Positions 25,091-34,295 of a stretch of 45,613 bases of DNA are shown one piece after another; positions within the stretch are counted from its first letter, which is position 1, and every line of letters starts with the position of its first letter. The position numbers and the translations under genes were made by a program. The notes under the pieces are model-generated. The model ran no database searches. It was not told the DNA's origin and saw nothing but the letters and a program-made list of their open reading frames with translations. The DNA comes from Sphingobacterium bovistauri (GTDB lineage Bacteria > Bacteroidota > Bacteroidia > Sphingobacteriales > Sphingobacteriaceae): contig NZ_JADEYP010000031.1 in assembly GCF_020295405.1 (NCBI RefSeq), positions 1 through 45,613 of the forward strand. The letters run 5' to 3'.

Positions 25091-26227
25091 ATGAAATCAA
25101 TTTATTTAGTTTTAACTATAATATCGCTTGGTATCACAGCCAATGCTCAAAACCCAAGTTTCTCTATTGATGGCAAAGCCTCAAAAAAATTAGAAGGGAA
25201 GAAAATTTACATCGACTATGTGAGCGGCGGCTATTCTAAGGCCGATTCAACTGTCATTAAAAATGGTAAATTCTCCTTCACAGGTAATGTAGAGGAACCA
25301 AACTATGCTCGCATGATACTTGACACTGAAGGATTGGGTAAAATGAAAACTCAATACAACGGTGATAGATTGTATTTTTATATTGGAAATGAAAACTTCA
25401 AATTCAACATAAAAGATTCTATCAAAAATGCAGAAATTACGGGTTCTGATTTACACCAGTCCTTCGTAAACTATATAAAGTTTATCGGCGGTGACTTTAT
25501 GGACATTATTGATCAAGGTAACGCTGCATTTAATGCTGTACCAGAAGATGCTGCAGACAAAAATGATCAATATGTAGCTATCAAAGCCAAATTCGATAAA
25601 AAATTTGATGACAGGAATGACAAACAGCTGGAATACGCAAAACTAAATCCAGCGTCTTTATTCGCAGTTGAGGGGTTGATAGAAGTAGCAAACAAAAGAG
25701 GTACAAAAGCAGTAGAACCAACATTTTCAGATTTAAGTAAGCCAATGAAGAGTTCTATTAAAGGTAAAGAACTAGAGGCTAGAATCTTTGCCGATAAGAA
25801 TATTAAAGTTGGCAGTATAGCACCCAATTTCTCACAACCTGACCAAGACGGTAAAATGATTCAATTAACCGATTTCAAAGGTAAATTTGTCTTATTAGAT
25901 TTTTGGGCCAGCTGGTGTGCACCTTGTAGAGCTGAAAACCCGAACCTTAGGAAAGCCTATATTAATTTCAAACCTAAAGGATTAGAAGTATTTGCGATCT
26001 CCATAGACGAAAACAACGGTCGTGACGCTTGGATTAAAGCGATCAAAGATGATGATCTTCCTTGGATTCATGCTGCAGACCTAAAAGGCTGGCGCAACGA
26101 GGCAGCCGTGCTTTATGGTGTGAGGGGCGTTCCTCAAAACTATCTTATCGATCCCAATGGTAAAATAGTAGCGATCAACCTCAAAGCAGAAAACCTGCAC
26201 AAAGTATTAGCCGATTACTTAAAGTAA
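25091..26227 (+). CDS. TlpA family thiol-disulfide oxidoreductase (DUF4369 plus thioredoxin domain)
   Basis: 378 residues from the ATG at 25091, which directly starts a signal peptide (KSIYLVLTIISLGITANAQ). An in-frame ATG at 25061 would overlap the upstream gene and add ten polar residues. The N-terminal DUF4369-like beta domain spans about 25-125, with helices to about 230. The C-terminal thioredoxin/AhpC-TSA domain carries WASWCAPCRAE with active-site Cys276 and Cys279, and a cis-Pro in GVPQNYLID. It acts in the periplasm, either exported free or membrane-bound. As the last gene of the SusCD operon it may reduce disulfides in imported peptide or protein substrates. Confidence 0.93.
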   Translation: MKSIYLVLTIISLGITANAQNPSFSIDGKASKKLEGKKIYIDYVSGGYSKADSTVIKNGKFSFTGNVEEPNYARMILDTEGLGKMKTQYNGDRLYFYIGNENFKFNIKDSIKNAEITGSDLHQSFVNYIKFIGGDFMDIIDQGNAAFNAVPEDAADKNDQYVAIKAKFDKKFDDRNDKQLEYAKLNPASLFAVEGLIEVANKRGTKAVEPTFSDLSKPMKSSIKGKELEARIFADKNIKVGSIAPNFSQPDQDGKMIQLTDFKGKFVLLDFWASWCAPCRAENPNLRKAYINFKPKGLEVFAISIDENNGRDAWIKAIKDDDLPWIHAADLKGWRNEAAVLYGVRGVPQNYLIDPNGKIVAINLKAENLHKVLADYLK

Positions 26228-26256
26228 TGTTGTATTAATTTTTAAATTGTGACAAA

Positions 26257-26285
26257 CCAGATTATAGAAATATAGTCTGGTTTTT
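26257..26285 (+). terminator. Terminator of the SusCD/TlpA operon
   Basis: CCAGATTATA pairs with TATAGTCTGG (one G-U), with a GAAA tetraloop and five T residues. It lies 30 bp after the tlpA-type stop codon. Confidence 0.85.
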
Positions 26286-26323
26286 AAAAAATATAGGTTA
26301 TCAGAATATATACTGTAAACAAC

Positions 26324-26352
26324 AAAGCTCAACTTCTATGAAGTTGAGCTTT
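26324..26352. terminator. Bidirectional hairpin between operon end and tRNA cluster
   Basis: A perfect 13-bp inverted repeat AAAGCTCAACTTC with loop TAT. On the minus strand it follows the tRNA cluster by 9 bp and probably ends that transcript; on the plus strand it backs up the terminator at 26257. Confidence 0.8.
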
Positions 26353-26361
26353 TATTTTTAG

Positions 26362-26434
<73 letters not shown>

Positions 26435-26442
26435 TGTTGGAG

Positions 26443-26523
26443 TGGAGGGAGAAGGATTCGAACCTTCGAAGCCGAAGCAACGGATTTACAGTCCGTCCCA
26501 TTTGACCGCTCTGGAACCCCTCC
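26443..26523 (-). tRNA. tRNA-Tyr (GTA)
   Basis: Acceptor GGAGGGG/TCCCTCC, discriminator A73, anticodon loop CTGTAAA within ACGGA/TCCGT, giving anticodon GTA. It has the long variable arm (TGCTTCGGCTTCG region) of a class II bacterial tRNA-Tyr. CCA is not encoded. It lies 8 bp from one tRNA-Thr and 24 bp from the other. Confidence 0.95.
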
Positions 26524-26547
26524 AGACCTGTGAATTCTCACATTTAG

Positions 26548-26620
<73 letters not shown>

Positions 26621-26641
26621 GTATTATTTAAGAACGAGCTG

Positions 26642-26673
26642 CAAATATCTTAAGTTGATTTCAATAATGCAAA
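26642..26673 (-). promoter_or_regulatory. Promoter of the Thr-Tyr-Thr tRNA cluster
   Basis: The minus strand reads TTTG (26670-26673), exactly 20 nt, then GATATTTG (26642-26649), one base from TAnnTTTG. The position relative to the first tRNA is suitable. Confidence 0.6.
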
Positions 26674-26752
26674 TATTTACAACATAAAATCCGCCCCTAA
26701 ATAGTAATAAACTGAATATCAAATCATTTTTTTTTGTAAAAAATAGTTTGAA

Positions 26753-27484
26753 TTATTGCCCATAGCTAACTTTAACAGTGATATTCGCAGTTTTTGCTCT
26801 AGATGAAGTATTAAACACACCGCCATAAGAGAAATCTTCGTTATTATTTTGACCTGTAATTTGGAATACCCCTAGATCAGCTTTAAGCAATGCTCCTAAA
26901 CTTCCCCCCGATTCTTTAGCAATATTCTCCGCACGTACTTTTGCATTTTTAGATGCTTCAGCGATTAATGCCAATTTCAAATCTTCCAACTTTGAATAAT
27001 AATAACTAGGTGCATTGGAAGCTAATTCTATACCTTGAGAAATCAATGCTGAAATTTCACGAGATGCATTATCCACCTTATCCAAATCACGAGATTCAAT
27101 ACTAACTGTTTGATTCAAACTATACCCCGTAAATGTATTAAAACTATTGCCTCTCTCATCCGTATGGTAACTAAAATCACGAACGATATTTACAGCATCG
27201 AATAGTATTTCATTTTCCTTAATTCCCTTTTGAACTAGAAAATTTTTAACCAAATCACGATCTTGTTTTAGTTGTTCTGAAGCTTCGCTCAAGTTTATAG
27301 ATTTGCGACTATAAGATGCAGACCATTTTACAATATCAGATTCAAAATCCTTCTTCGCATTACCTGTTACATTAATCGTATTCGACACTTTGAATTTGTA
27401 CTTATATGCATTTCCTAACACCCAAGAAGCTCCTATTAGCCCTATAGCTGCTATAATACTGACGATAACCGTTGTTGATTTCAT
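26753..27484 (-). CDS. SIMPL domain-containing protein (DUF541)
   Basis: 243 residues with an N-terminal signal anchor (TTVIVSIIAAIGLIGASWVLGNAY). The SIMPL/DUF541 domain covers about 35-240: INVTGNAKKDFESDIVKWSASYSR, a long helical segment LSEASEQLKQDRDLVKNFLVQKGI, GYSLNQTVSIESRDLDKVDNASREISALISQGIEL and ALIAEASKNAKVRAENIAKESGG. The family forms periplasmic or membrane-bound oligomers of poorly known role, linked in some bacteria to oxidative stress. It is a single gene that runs divergently from the S9 peptidase. Confidence 0.9.
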   Translation of the reverse strand: MKSTTVIVSIIAAIGLIGASWVLGNAYKYKFKVSNTINVTGNAKKDFESDIVKWSASYSRKSINLSEASEQLKQDRDLVKNFLVQKGIKENEILFDAVNIVRDFSYHTDERGNSFNTFTGYSLNQTVSIESRDLDKVDNASREISALISQGIELASNAPSYYYSKLEDLKLALIAEASKNAKVRAENIAKESGGSLGALLKADLGVFQITGQNNNEDFSYGGVFNTSSRAKTANITVKVSYGQ

Positions 27485-27600
27485 AATTTAATTTATTTTT
27501 TAGTGTATAACATATACTAATATAATTAACGTGCCAAAATTGTTGCAAAAGAATAATTATTTATTCTATAATTTTATTGTCACATTTAATGCATACCCAA

Positions 27601-30441
27601 ATGAAAAATACTACTTTGTGCTGTATATTGATGTCGACCTTTTCTTTAACAAGCTTGGCACAACAAAAACCACCTATTGATCACACAACTTTTGATTCAT
27701 GGAAAAACATATCTTCCCAAAACTTCTCAAAGTCAGGAAAATATATTTATTACACAATTTCACCGCAAGAAGGTGATGTTGTAACTGAATTAAAAGATCA
27801 ACACAATAATTTACTTCTTCAATTAAACAGGGGTAACTCATCACGAATTACCGAAGACGAAAAATTTTTCATCAGTGTCATAAAACCTTTTTTCAAGGAG
27901 ACTCGTGAAGCCAAAATCAAGAAGAAAAAAACAGATGAAATTGCAAAAGATTCTTTATCTGTTTTCAATATTGCGACTAAAGAAGCTATAAATCTTGGAG
28001 CCATCAAAAATTGGAAAACTCCACGTCTTAATAAAACCTATATTGCCTATCAGCAAGAAATTGAAATTACTGCTAAACAAGATTCATCTCAAAAAAAAGA
28101 AGCTAAATCTGATTCAACCATTACTAAAGCAGTAGCTAAAAAGTCAGCACCCAAAAAGGAAACAGTTTTAATAATTTATAATTTACAAACGAAAGATACT
28201 ACGCACATATCGAAAGTCGATAATTACTATTTTGACGATAATGAGAAATACATTGTATACGACAGAAAGGGTACTGAAAAGGATACGACTAATCAAGCAG
28301 GTTTATATTTATATGATTTAGCGAATAAAACTCAAAAGAAAATTAGCAATGGTAAGGGCAACTACAAAAACATCACTTTTGATGATCAATCCCAAAAACT
28401 TGTATTCCTAGCCGATAAATCTCCAGAAAAATCACTATTAAAAGATTTTAAAATCTACAATTTTGAGTGGAAAACAGATACCGCAACGATTTTAATAGAT
28501 AAACAATCTACTGGTATTCCGGAGAAATGGCATGTATCAGGAGATGGTAATTTATCATTCAGTGCTGATGCTAAAAAATTATTTATTGGCCTCGCTCCCA
28601 TCCCCAAGGTAAAAGATACTACGTTAGTGGATTTCGAACATGCTAAAGTTGATATTTGGCATTGGCAAGACGACTACTTAATGACACAACAATTGGTTAA
28701 TGCAAGCCGTGAAAGAGCTATAAGCTATGATGCAGTTTACCATTTCGCCAATCAACAACTGATCCCATTAACGGATAAAAATTTTGGTAGATTGTTCACC
28801 ACGACGAATAGCAATGAAGAATGGGCTATAACCACAAGCGTAGCTAAAGAAGCTAAAATAGCTAGCCAATGGTCATTAGGTAATCCACAAGATATTTATC
28901 TTGTTTCAACTATCAATGGACGTAAAAAAATAATAAAATCAAATCACAAAGGTCAAGCTTACTTATCTCCAACAGCCAGTCATGTCGTTTTTTATGATGT
29001 AGAAAAGTCTTCTTGGTCGCTGTATGACATTACTACAGGACAAGAGATCGCATTATCTGATGGATTATCAGTTTCTTTTGCGGATGAATTGAATGATGTG
29101 CCAGCATCCCCAAGTTCCTATGGAATAGCTGGCTGGTCTCAAGATGGTAAAGGAATTTATATTAATGATCGTTATGATATATGGTATTTTTCATTTGATG
29201 GAAAGATAAAATCGAACATTACGCAGTCGTTCGGAAGAAAAAACCAAATTGTTTTACGTGCTCAATTATTCAAAAACAATGCGCCTCGTGCTATCACTAA
29301 TTATATTAACTTCAAAACTCCTCTTTTATTAACTTCTTTTAATGAAAAAACTAAACAAAACGGATTTTTCAGATTAGATCTATCCAAAAAGAATGGTCTG
29401 AAAGAAATTATCCAATCGCAAAATGTTTACAAAAGATTAATCTCCAATGATAACAACACAATTTTCGCTTTATCTAGAGAAAACTATGTTGAATATCCAG
29501 ATCTATACCTTACAAAAGATTTTAGCAGCCTAACAAAGCTTACAGACATCAACCCACAGCAAAAAAACTACAATTGGGGTACAACTGAATTAGTAAAATG
29601 GAAAACACCAAATGGATATGATGCGGAAGGAATATTGTACAAGCCCGAAGATTTCGATCCGAATAAAAAATATCCTATTATTTCTTATTTCTACGAAACG
29701 CATACTGAAGGATTGTATAGCTATCATGAGCCGGCACCTACTCCATCGCGTTTAATGATCTCTTATTTCGTCAGCAATGGTTATTTGGTATTCTCACCTG
29801 ATATTCGTTACCAAACCGGCCATCCAGGTAGAGCAGCGGAAGAATATGTAAACTCCGGGATGAAATATTTGACAAAATATCCATGGGTAGACGCCACAAA
29901 AATGGCTATTCAAGGTCAAAGTTGGGGTGGTTATCAAGTAGCTCACCTAATCACACGAACGGACATGTACGCTGCCGCTTGGTCTGGTGCACCTGTCGTA
30001 AACATGACTTCTGCATATGGTGGGATTCGTTGGCAAACAGGTATGTCAAGACAATTTCAATATGAACAAACACAAAGCAGACTAGGTGCAACACTATGGG
30101 AGAATAGAGACTTATACATTGAGAATTCACCATTATTCTTTATGGATAAAGTAAAGACTCCTGTAGCTATCATGCATAATGATAACGACGGCGCTGTGCC
30201 ATGGTATCAAGGTATTGAAATGTTTACTGCACTACGTAGATTACAAAAACCTGTATGGTTATTAAATTATAATGGAGATGAGCACAATTTGATGCAACGT
30301 CAAAATCGTAAAGATATCCAAAAAAGACAAGCACAATTCTTTGACCACTTTTTAAAAGGTAAGCCAGCAGCAGATTGGATACAACATGGAGTGAAAGCCA
30401 TTGACAAAGGAATTGATTGGGGGCTCTCAACAGAAGAATAA
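27601..30441 (+). CDS. S9 family peptidase (prolyl oligopeptidase type), secreted
   Basis: 946 residues from the ATG at 27601, which begins a signal peptide (MKNTTLCCILMSTFSLTSLA-like, cut before QQK). In-frame starts further upstream only add polar residues. The N-terminal two thirds form the beta-propeller; a charged Lys/Glu-rich insertion (about 160-195) interrupts it. The C-terminal alpha/beta-hydrolase domain holds the catalytic triad: Ser774 in GQSWGGYQ, Asp863 in HNDNDGAVP and His895 in GDEHNL. It should cleave short peptides in the periplasm. It lies downstream of the probable peptide-uptake locus but is separated from it by the tRNA cluster. It ends at a strong shared terminator. Confidence 0.95.
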   Translation: MKNTTLCCILMSTFSLTSLAQQKPPIDHTTFDSWKNISSQNFSKSGKYIYYTISPQEGDVVTELKDQHNNLLLQLNRGNSSRITEDEKFFISVIKPFFKETREAKIKKKKTDEIAKDSLSVFNIATKEAINLGAIKNWKTPRLNKTYIAYQQEIEITAKQDSSQKKEAKSDSTITKAVAKKSAPKKETVLIIYNLQTKDTTHISKVDNYYFDDNEKYIVYDRKGTEKDTTNQAGLYLYDLANKTQKKISNGKGNYKNITFDDQSQKLVFLADKSPEKSLLKDFKIYNFEWKTDTATILIDKQSTGIPEKWHVSGDGNLSFSADAKKLFIGLAPIPKVKDTTLVDFEHAKVDIWHWQDDYLMTQQLVNASRERAISYDAVYHFANQQLIPLTDKNFGRLFTTTNSNEEWAITTSVAKEAKIASQWSLGNPQDIYLVSTINGRKKIIKSNHKGQAYLSPTASHVVFYDVEKSSWSLYDITTGQEIALSDGLSVSFADELNDVPASPSSYGIAGWSQDGKGIYINDRYDIWYFSFDGKIKSNITQSFGRKNQIVLRAQLFKNNAPRAITNYINFKTPLLLTSFNEKTKQNGFFRLDLSKKNGLKEIIQSQNVYKRLISNDNNTIFALSRENYVEYPDLYLTKDFSSLTKLTDINPQQKNYNWGTTELVKWKTPNGYDAEGILYKPEDFDPNKKYPIISYFYETHTEGLYSYHEPAPTPSRLMISYFVSNGYLVFSPDIRYQTGHPGRAAEEYVNSGMKYLTKYPWVDATKMAIQGQSWGGYQVAHLITRTDMYAAAWSGAPVVNMTSAYGGIRWQTGMSRQFQYEQTQSRLGATLWENRDLYIENSPLFFMDKVKTPVAIMHNDNDGAVPWYQGIEMFTALRRLQKPVWLLNYNGDEHNLMQRQNRKDIQKRQAQFFDHFLKGKPAADWIQHGVKAIDKGIDWGLSTEE

Positions 30442-30453
30442 AAATCGACAATA

Positions 30454-30500
30454 AACAAAAACAGCCGTTAAAGTTTTGAACTTTAACGGCTGTTTTTGTT
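30454..30500. terminator. Bidirectional terminator between S9 peptidase and NfeD genes
   Basis: A perfect 22-bp inverted repeat with loop TTG; the core ACAGCCGTTAAAGTT is flanked by A and T runs, so it works for both convergent genes. Confidence 0.93.
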
Positions 30501-30524
30501 AGATCCAATTTATCTTATCTTCAA

Positions 30525-31889
30525 TTAAGCATTGATATTTCTATTCTCCAATTTGCGCACGAATAAATTATAGTTTTCATGTTTCTCGACATAGATCGCT
30601 TCTCCTGCATCTATAAAACCGTCCAAAGCGACAGCATCATACCACACACCATCAATCTCAATCTTGCCAGATGGACGCAATACTGTTCTAGCTACCCCAT
30701 CCTTATTCAGCAGGTTTAACTTAGGCACAGATGATGTATAACCAGTTTCTGAACGTTGCTCATCATCTAAAACTAAACGCTTGAAAGCAGATGATCGCAT
30801 CAAGTTTTTTCCAAAAATCACCATAAGTACCACCGAGAGTACCATGGATCCGATTACTACTAAGAATGAATTCACTAATAAGCCTGGTTTAGATATTTTA
30901 AAATCAAAAAAATCATTCGCTAACATAGAAAATGAAAGACCACAAAGTACAAATATAATTCCTAATATACCTGCTATACCAAATCCTGGAATTACAAAAA
31001 CTTCCAATGCCAATAGTATAACACCAATTACAAAAATAGCAATCTCCCAATGATCAGCCAATCCTTGTAAGTATAAAGGTGCAAAGAATAATGTCGCCGA
31101 AATAATAGCAATGACCAAAGCAAAACCTATACCTGGAGTTTGCAATTCAAAATATATTCCAGCGATTATACCCATTATCAAAAGTCCACTAACTAATGGA
31201 TTTATTAAAAAACCAATGATAAAGTCTACCCAAGTTTTTTGATACACTACAATTTTAGGATCTTGTAAATTCAATTTCTCGTAGACATCATTTATGCTGG
31301 TGACTTCTGCATTGATAATCTTAGCTTTTGAAGCTTCTGCTGCCGTAAAAGTTAAGATTTTACCATCTTCCTTTAATTCTGGAATTGATACAGTACCGTC
31401 AACAAATGCTTCAGCGATTTTAGTATCTCGACCTTTTGCTTCGGCAGTCGCCCGCATCAATCCACGCATGTACGATTGATACTTTTCAGGCATCACTTCT
31501 CCCTGTGGATTGACCACACTCGCCGCACCTAAAGATGCTCCACTTTGCATAAAAATATAATCTGAAGCTAATGAAATTAATGTCCCAGCTGAGGCTGCGT
31601 TATTATTCACATACACAACAGTCTTAATTTTGGAATTAAGTAATAATGTACGTATAGAATCTGCGAAATTAACCGCCCCACCGAACGTATTCATCTCAAT
31701 CAAAAAATAATCTGATTTATTGACAAGTGCCTGATCATACGACTTTTTAATAATACGCCATGAATTAGGTCCTACATCCTCTTTTAAGTCCGTTTTAAAA
31801 ACTGTTTGTCCTTGCACAAAGGTTATCGCAATTAAAAATGAAAATAAAAGAATAGATTTAGTAAATTTGTGTAGCATATTTTTGAGCAT
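30525..31889 (-). CDS. NfeD family membrane protease (ClpP-like domain plus NfeD domain)
   Basis: 454 residues. Signal peptide, then a ClpP/SppA-like serine protease domain (about 30-190): IEMNTFGGAVNFADSI, NNNAASAGTLISLASDYIF with the probable nucleophile Ser100, and Lys136 in PEKYQSYMR as the general base. Next come four to five membrane helices (about 215-355) and a C-terminal OB-fold NfeD domain (LLNKDGVARTVLRPSGKIEIDGVWYDAVALDGFIDAGEAIYVEKHE). Long NfeD proteins work with stomatin/prohibitin-like partners, cleaving them or helping organise membranes. No stomatin gene is in the window. An alternative ATG at 31877 is equally good as a signal peptide start. Confidence 0.93.
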   Translation of the reverse strand: MLKNMLHKFTKSILLFSFLIAITFVQGQTVFKTDLKEDVGPNSWRIIKKSYDQALVNKSDYFLIEMNTFGGAVNFADSIRTLLLNSKIKTVVYVNNNAASAGTLISLASDYIFMQSGASLGAASVVNPQGEVMPEKYQSYMRGLMRATAEAKGRDTKIAEAFVDGTVSIPELKEDGKILTFTAAEASKAKIINAEVTSINDVYEKLNLQDPKIVVYQKTWVDFIIGFLINPLVSGLLIMGIIAGIYFELQTPGIGFALVIAIISATLFFAPLYLQGLADHWEIAIFVIGVILLALEVFVIPGFGIAGILGIIFVLCGLSFSMLANDFFDFKISKPGLLVNSFLVVIGSMVLSVVLMVIFGKNLMRSSAFKRLVLDDEQRSETGYTSSVPKLNLLNKDGVARTVLRPSGKIEIDGVWYDAVALDGFIDAGEAIYVEKHENYNLFVRKLENRNINA

Positions 31890-31893
31890 TTGT

Positions 31894-32646
31894 ATGAATA
31901 AATATACAATTAATAAAGCATTTGAACGAATTTTTCCATATCCAATATGGAAGATTGAGGTCGATTGTGCGCATGCTCAAATAGCAATAGAAAGTCGCAA
32001 TCCACAGACTACATTACCTATATTTTCAGTGCTTTCATTTGAAGGAAATTATACACTTGAAAATTATGAAGTAGATAGTAAAGAATGGACTTTGGAGGAT
32101 GTTCAAGGTGATTTTTTAATTCTTAAAAGGTATGGAGATTACTCGCCTGTTCAAGCCGGTATTCAAGTAATTCATACACCCTCGAGCACATCGATTTTTA
32201 CCTATATGGAATATGTTATAAAAGAAGTCTATAAAGATGTAATTATAGCTCATCACCGCTCTATTCCTGCTGGTTTAGTATTCTACATCGATATTAAAAC
32301 AGGCGAAATATCAAACCAAAACACAGAAATTCAAGAGTTTCCTTTTCGTAATATTCAATACCCCATTCCCTATCAAGGCAACCTGCCTTCATTTTTGAAT
32401 GAAATATCCTATATAGATCAAATTTGGCTACAACCGTACCATGATTTATTCTTGTGGTCGTACCACAGTCAAACATCTAACAAGTATAATTTAAACCTTT
32501 CATTATCCTCAAAGAATGAATTATATGACAGTAAAGTAGTAATAAATGACATGGACAAATTAATCCCTCAACCCTATTTTACCGTCAAAGAGCATATTTT
32601 CTTTTTATCAAGTAATAAAATGAAAATTTCCTCGTATTTAGTATAA
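31894..32646 (+). CDS. DUF4905 domain-containing protein
   Basis: 250 residues from the ATG at 31894 (MNKYTINKAFERIF). A TTG nine codons earlier is in frame but would overlap the divergent nfeD-type start. No signal peptide or membrane helix. The protein is rich in beta strands, with repeated hydrophobic-aromatic blocks (PIWKIEVD, LPIFSVLSFEGNYTL, LPSFLNEISYIDQIWLQPYHDLFLWSYHS), and I assign DUF4905, a family known only from Sphingobacteriaceae-type genomes. Function unknown. A LysM protein follows after 9 bp and uridine kinase after that, so the three probably form an operon. Confidence 0.7.
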   Translation: MNKYTINKAFERIFPYPIWKIEVDCAHAQIAIESRNPQTTLPIFSVLSFEGNYTLENYEVDSKEWTLEDVQGDFLILKRYGDYSPVQAGIQVIHTPSSTSIFTYMEYVIKEVYKDVIIAHHRSIPAGLVFYIDIKTGEISNQNTEIQEFPFRNIQYPIPYQGNLPSFLNEISYIDQIWLQPYHDLFLWSYHSQTSNKYNLNLSLSSKNELYDSKVVINDMDKLIPQPYFTVKEHIFFLSSNKMKISSYLV

Positions 32647-32655
32647 TTGTAAGAT

Positions 32656-33603
32656 ATGAAGCAGAACAAAACTATTAAAACGTATCATAAGTTAACTTTT
32701 TTATTTGTTTTTGGATTGTCAATGCCTGCGTTTGCAGCTGCACATCATGATAATACAGTGATAAAACCAAGTTTATCGATAGCAATAGATTCCATAGGGA
32801 CAGAAAATATTAATGGCAAAAGATTTTTAATCCATCGCTTGGCATCTAAAGAAACCTATTATCAGTTAAGTCGTATTTACGGTATTCCTGTAAACGACAT
32901 TATGACCGCCAACAACAAAAAGAACCTTCGTGTAGGTGATAATGTACGTATACCTCGTGGTGCTGCCATAGAAGTTAAACCAGCTGCGGCAAACGTCAAT
33001 AAAAATGGACAAAATCAAACCGCAAATCGACAAACAAATACACCTGTATTAATCAATCCTAATGAAATCACAGAGTATAAAGTCGGAAAAAGTGAAACTT
33101 TGTATGCGATCTCCAGAAGATTTGGAATATCTGTTCCCGATATTAAAAAAATAAATAACCTAACTTCAGATAGCCTTCGTGAAGGTCAAATATTGAAAAT
33201 CCCTAATCATTCATTGCCTGTTGAAGAGCCTGAAGTACCTGTAGTCACACCTATACAAGAAGAGATAGAGGAAAATAATCCTATAGATGATTCAGCATTC
33301 AAGCCTAACCGCTACGGTATCAGCGAAACAAAAGAAAAAGGTGTAGGTGTATGGTTAAGTGATTTGGAAAATGATGGAAGTACAAGTTTGGCTTTACACA
33401 AGACCGCTCCTATAGGAACTATTCTAAAAATCACGAATCCTATGAATAGAAGTGTTACCTTTGCAAAAGTTGTCGGAAAATTTAACGACAATCATGACAC
33501 ACAAGGGGCAATAGTTATTCTATCAAAATCTGTAGCATCATCGATTGGAATCTTAGACAAAAGATTTCAAGTCGAAATCACTTATGGTGTACCCTTGAAT
33601 TAA
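32656..33603 (+). CDS. LysM-domain peptidoglycan-binding protein
   Basis: 315 residues with a signal peptide ending AFAAAH. Two LysM domains are present: about 59-100 (KETYYQLSRIYGIPVNDIM, LRVGDNVRIP) and about 139-183 (YKVGKSETLYAISRRFGISVPDIKKIN, LREGQILKIP). They are joined by an Asn/Gln/Thr-rich linker. After a Pro/Glu-rich linker, the C-terminal part (about 225-315, GVGVWLSDLENDGSTSLALHKTAPIGTILKITNPMNRSVTFAKVVGKF) resembles a double-psi beta-barrel as in RlpA but lacks clear catalytic residues. It should bind the cell wall in the periplasm. Confidence 0.9.
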   Translation: MKQNKTIKTYHKLTFLFVFGLSMPAFAAAHHDNTVIKPSLSIAIDSIGTENINGKRFLIHRLASKETYYQLSRIYGIPVNDIMTANNKKNLRVGDNVRIPRGAAIEVKPAAANVNKNGQNQTANRQTNTPVLINPNEITEYKVGKSETLYAISRRFGISVPDIKKINNLTSDSLREGQILKIPNHSLPVEEPEVPVVTPIQEEIEENNPIDDSAFKPNRYGISETKEKGVGVWLSDLENDGSTSLALHKTAPIGTILKITNPMNRSVTFAKVVGKFNDNHDTQGAIVILSKSVASSIGILDKRFQVEITYGVPLN

Positions 33604-33626
33604 GAATTATTCATTAAATATAGTAA

Positions 33627-34262
33627 ATGGACAAACCATACGTAATTGGTATAGCTGGAAGTAGTGGGTCTGGTAAGACATTTTTTCTTAAAAGCTTTTT
33701 AAATCATTTTGAAGAATCAGATATTACGTTGATTTCACAAGATGATTATTATATCCCAGCCAACACAAAGACACAGGAAGAAAATAGGCTGTACAATTTT
33801 GATTTACCGACAGCTATAAATCGTGAAGCTTTTTACAAAGACATCAAAGATTTATTCGAGGGAAAAACAATTCACAAAGAAGAATATACGTTCAATAATC
33901 CCAACATCAAACCAAAGATGTTGGAAATTAAGCCAGCACCCATATTAATTGTAGAAGGATTATTTATATTTCACTACACAGAGGTGAACGATTTATTGGA
34001 TTACCGAATTTTCTTAGATGCAAGTGAGGATGTAGCATTAGAGCGTCGACTGAAAAGAGATTTATTGGAGCGTGGATACGATCACGATGATGTCATGTAC
34101 AAATGGATCAATCATGTTGTACCATCTTACAACACTTACCTATTACCTTATAGAGAAACTACAGATAAGGTTATTATCAACAATACAGACGATCCAGCGA
34201 CAATCAATTCAGCTACAGATTTAATTTCTCAAGATTTAAGAGAAAAATTAAACTTTGTTTAA
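33627..34262 (+). CDS. udk: Uridine kinase
   Basis: 211 residues, normal length. It phosphorylates uridine and cytidine with ATP or GTP in pyrimidine salvage. The P-loop GSSGSGKT spans 11-18, the substrate motif LISQDDYYIP follows, then the FDLPTAINREAFYKDI segment, IVEGLFIFHY as the Walker B-like strand and a lid with ERRLKRDLLERGYD. It follows the LysM gene by 23 bp and is probably transcribed with it. A short Cys-rich ORF and a terminator-like hairpin follow. Confidence 0.93.
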   Translation: MDKPYVIGIAGSSGSGKTFFLKSFLNHFEESDITLISQDDYYIPANTKTQEENRLYNFDLPTAINREAFYKDIKDLFEGKTIHKEEYTFNNPNIKPKMLEIKPAPILIVEGLFIFHYTEVNDLLDYRIFLDASEDVALERRLKRDLLERGYDHDDVMYKWINHVVPSYNTYLLPYRETTDKVIINNTDDPATINSATDLISQDLREKLNFV

Positions 34263-34283
34263 TTTAAAATCATTCTAAATAAC

Positions 34284-34291
34284 TATCTTTG
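34284..34291 (+). promoter_or_regulatory. -7 element ahead of the Cys-rich micro-ORF
   Basis: TATCTTTG is a perfect TAnnTTTG box. The nearest upstream TTTG is 26 nt away, longer than usual. The first ATG is only 4 nt beyond the box, so a transcript from here would be leaderless or start translation at the next ATG (34302). Confidence 0.45.
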
Positions 34292-34295
34292 TAGC

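Noticed and set aside
26324..26352. The AAAGCTCAACTTC hairpin and the AAGCTCAATTTT hairpin at 15704 as copies of a dispersed repeat
   Set aside because: Only about ten bases are shared and both sit at transcript ends; this is ordinary terminator similarity, not a mobile repeat family.
30224..30508. Minus-strand ORF of 94 codons over the end of the S9 peptidase gene
   Set aside because: It covers the catalytic His region of the peptidase and the shared terminator hairpin and has no coding character of its own.
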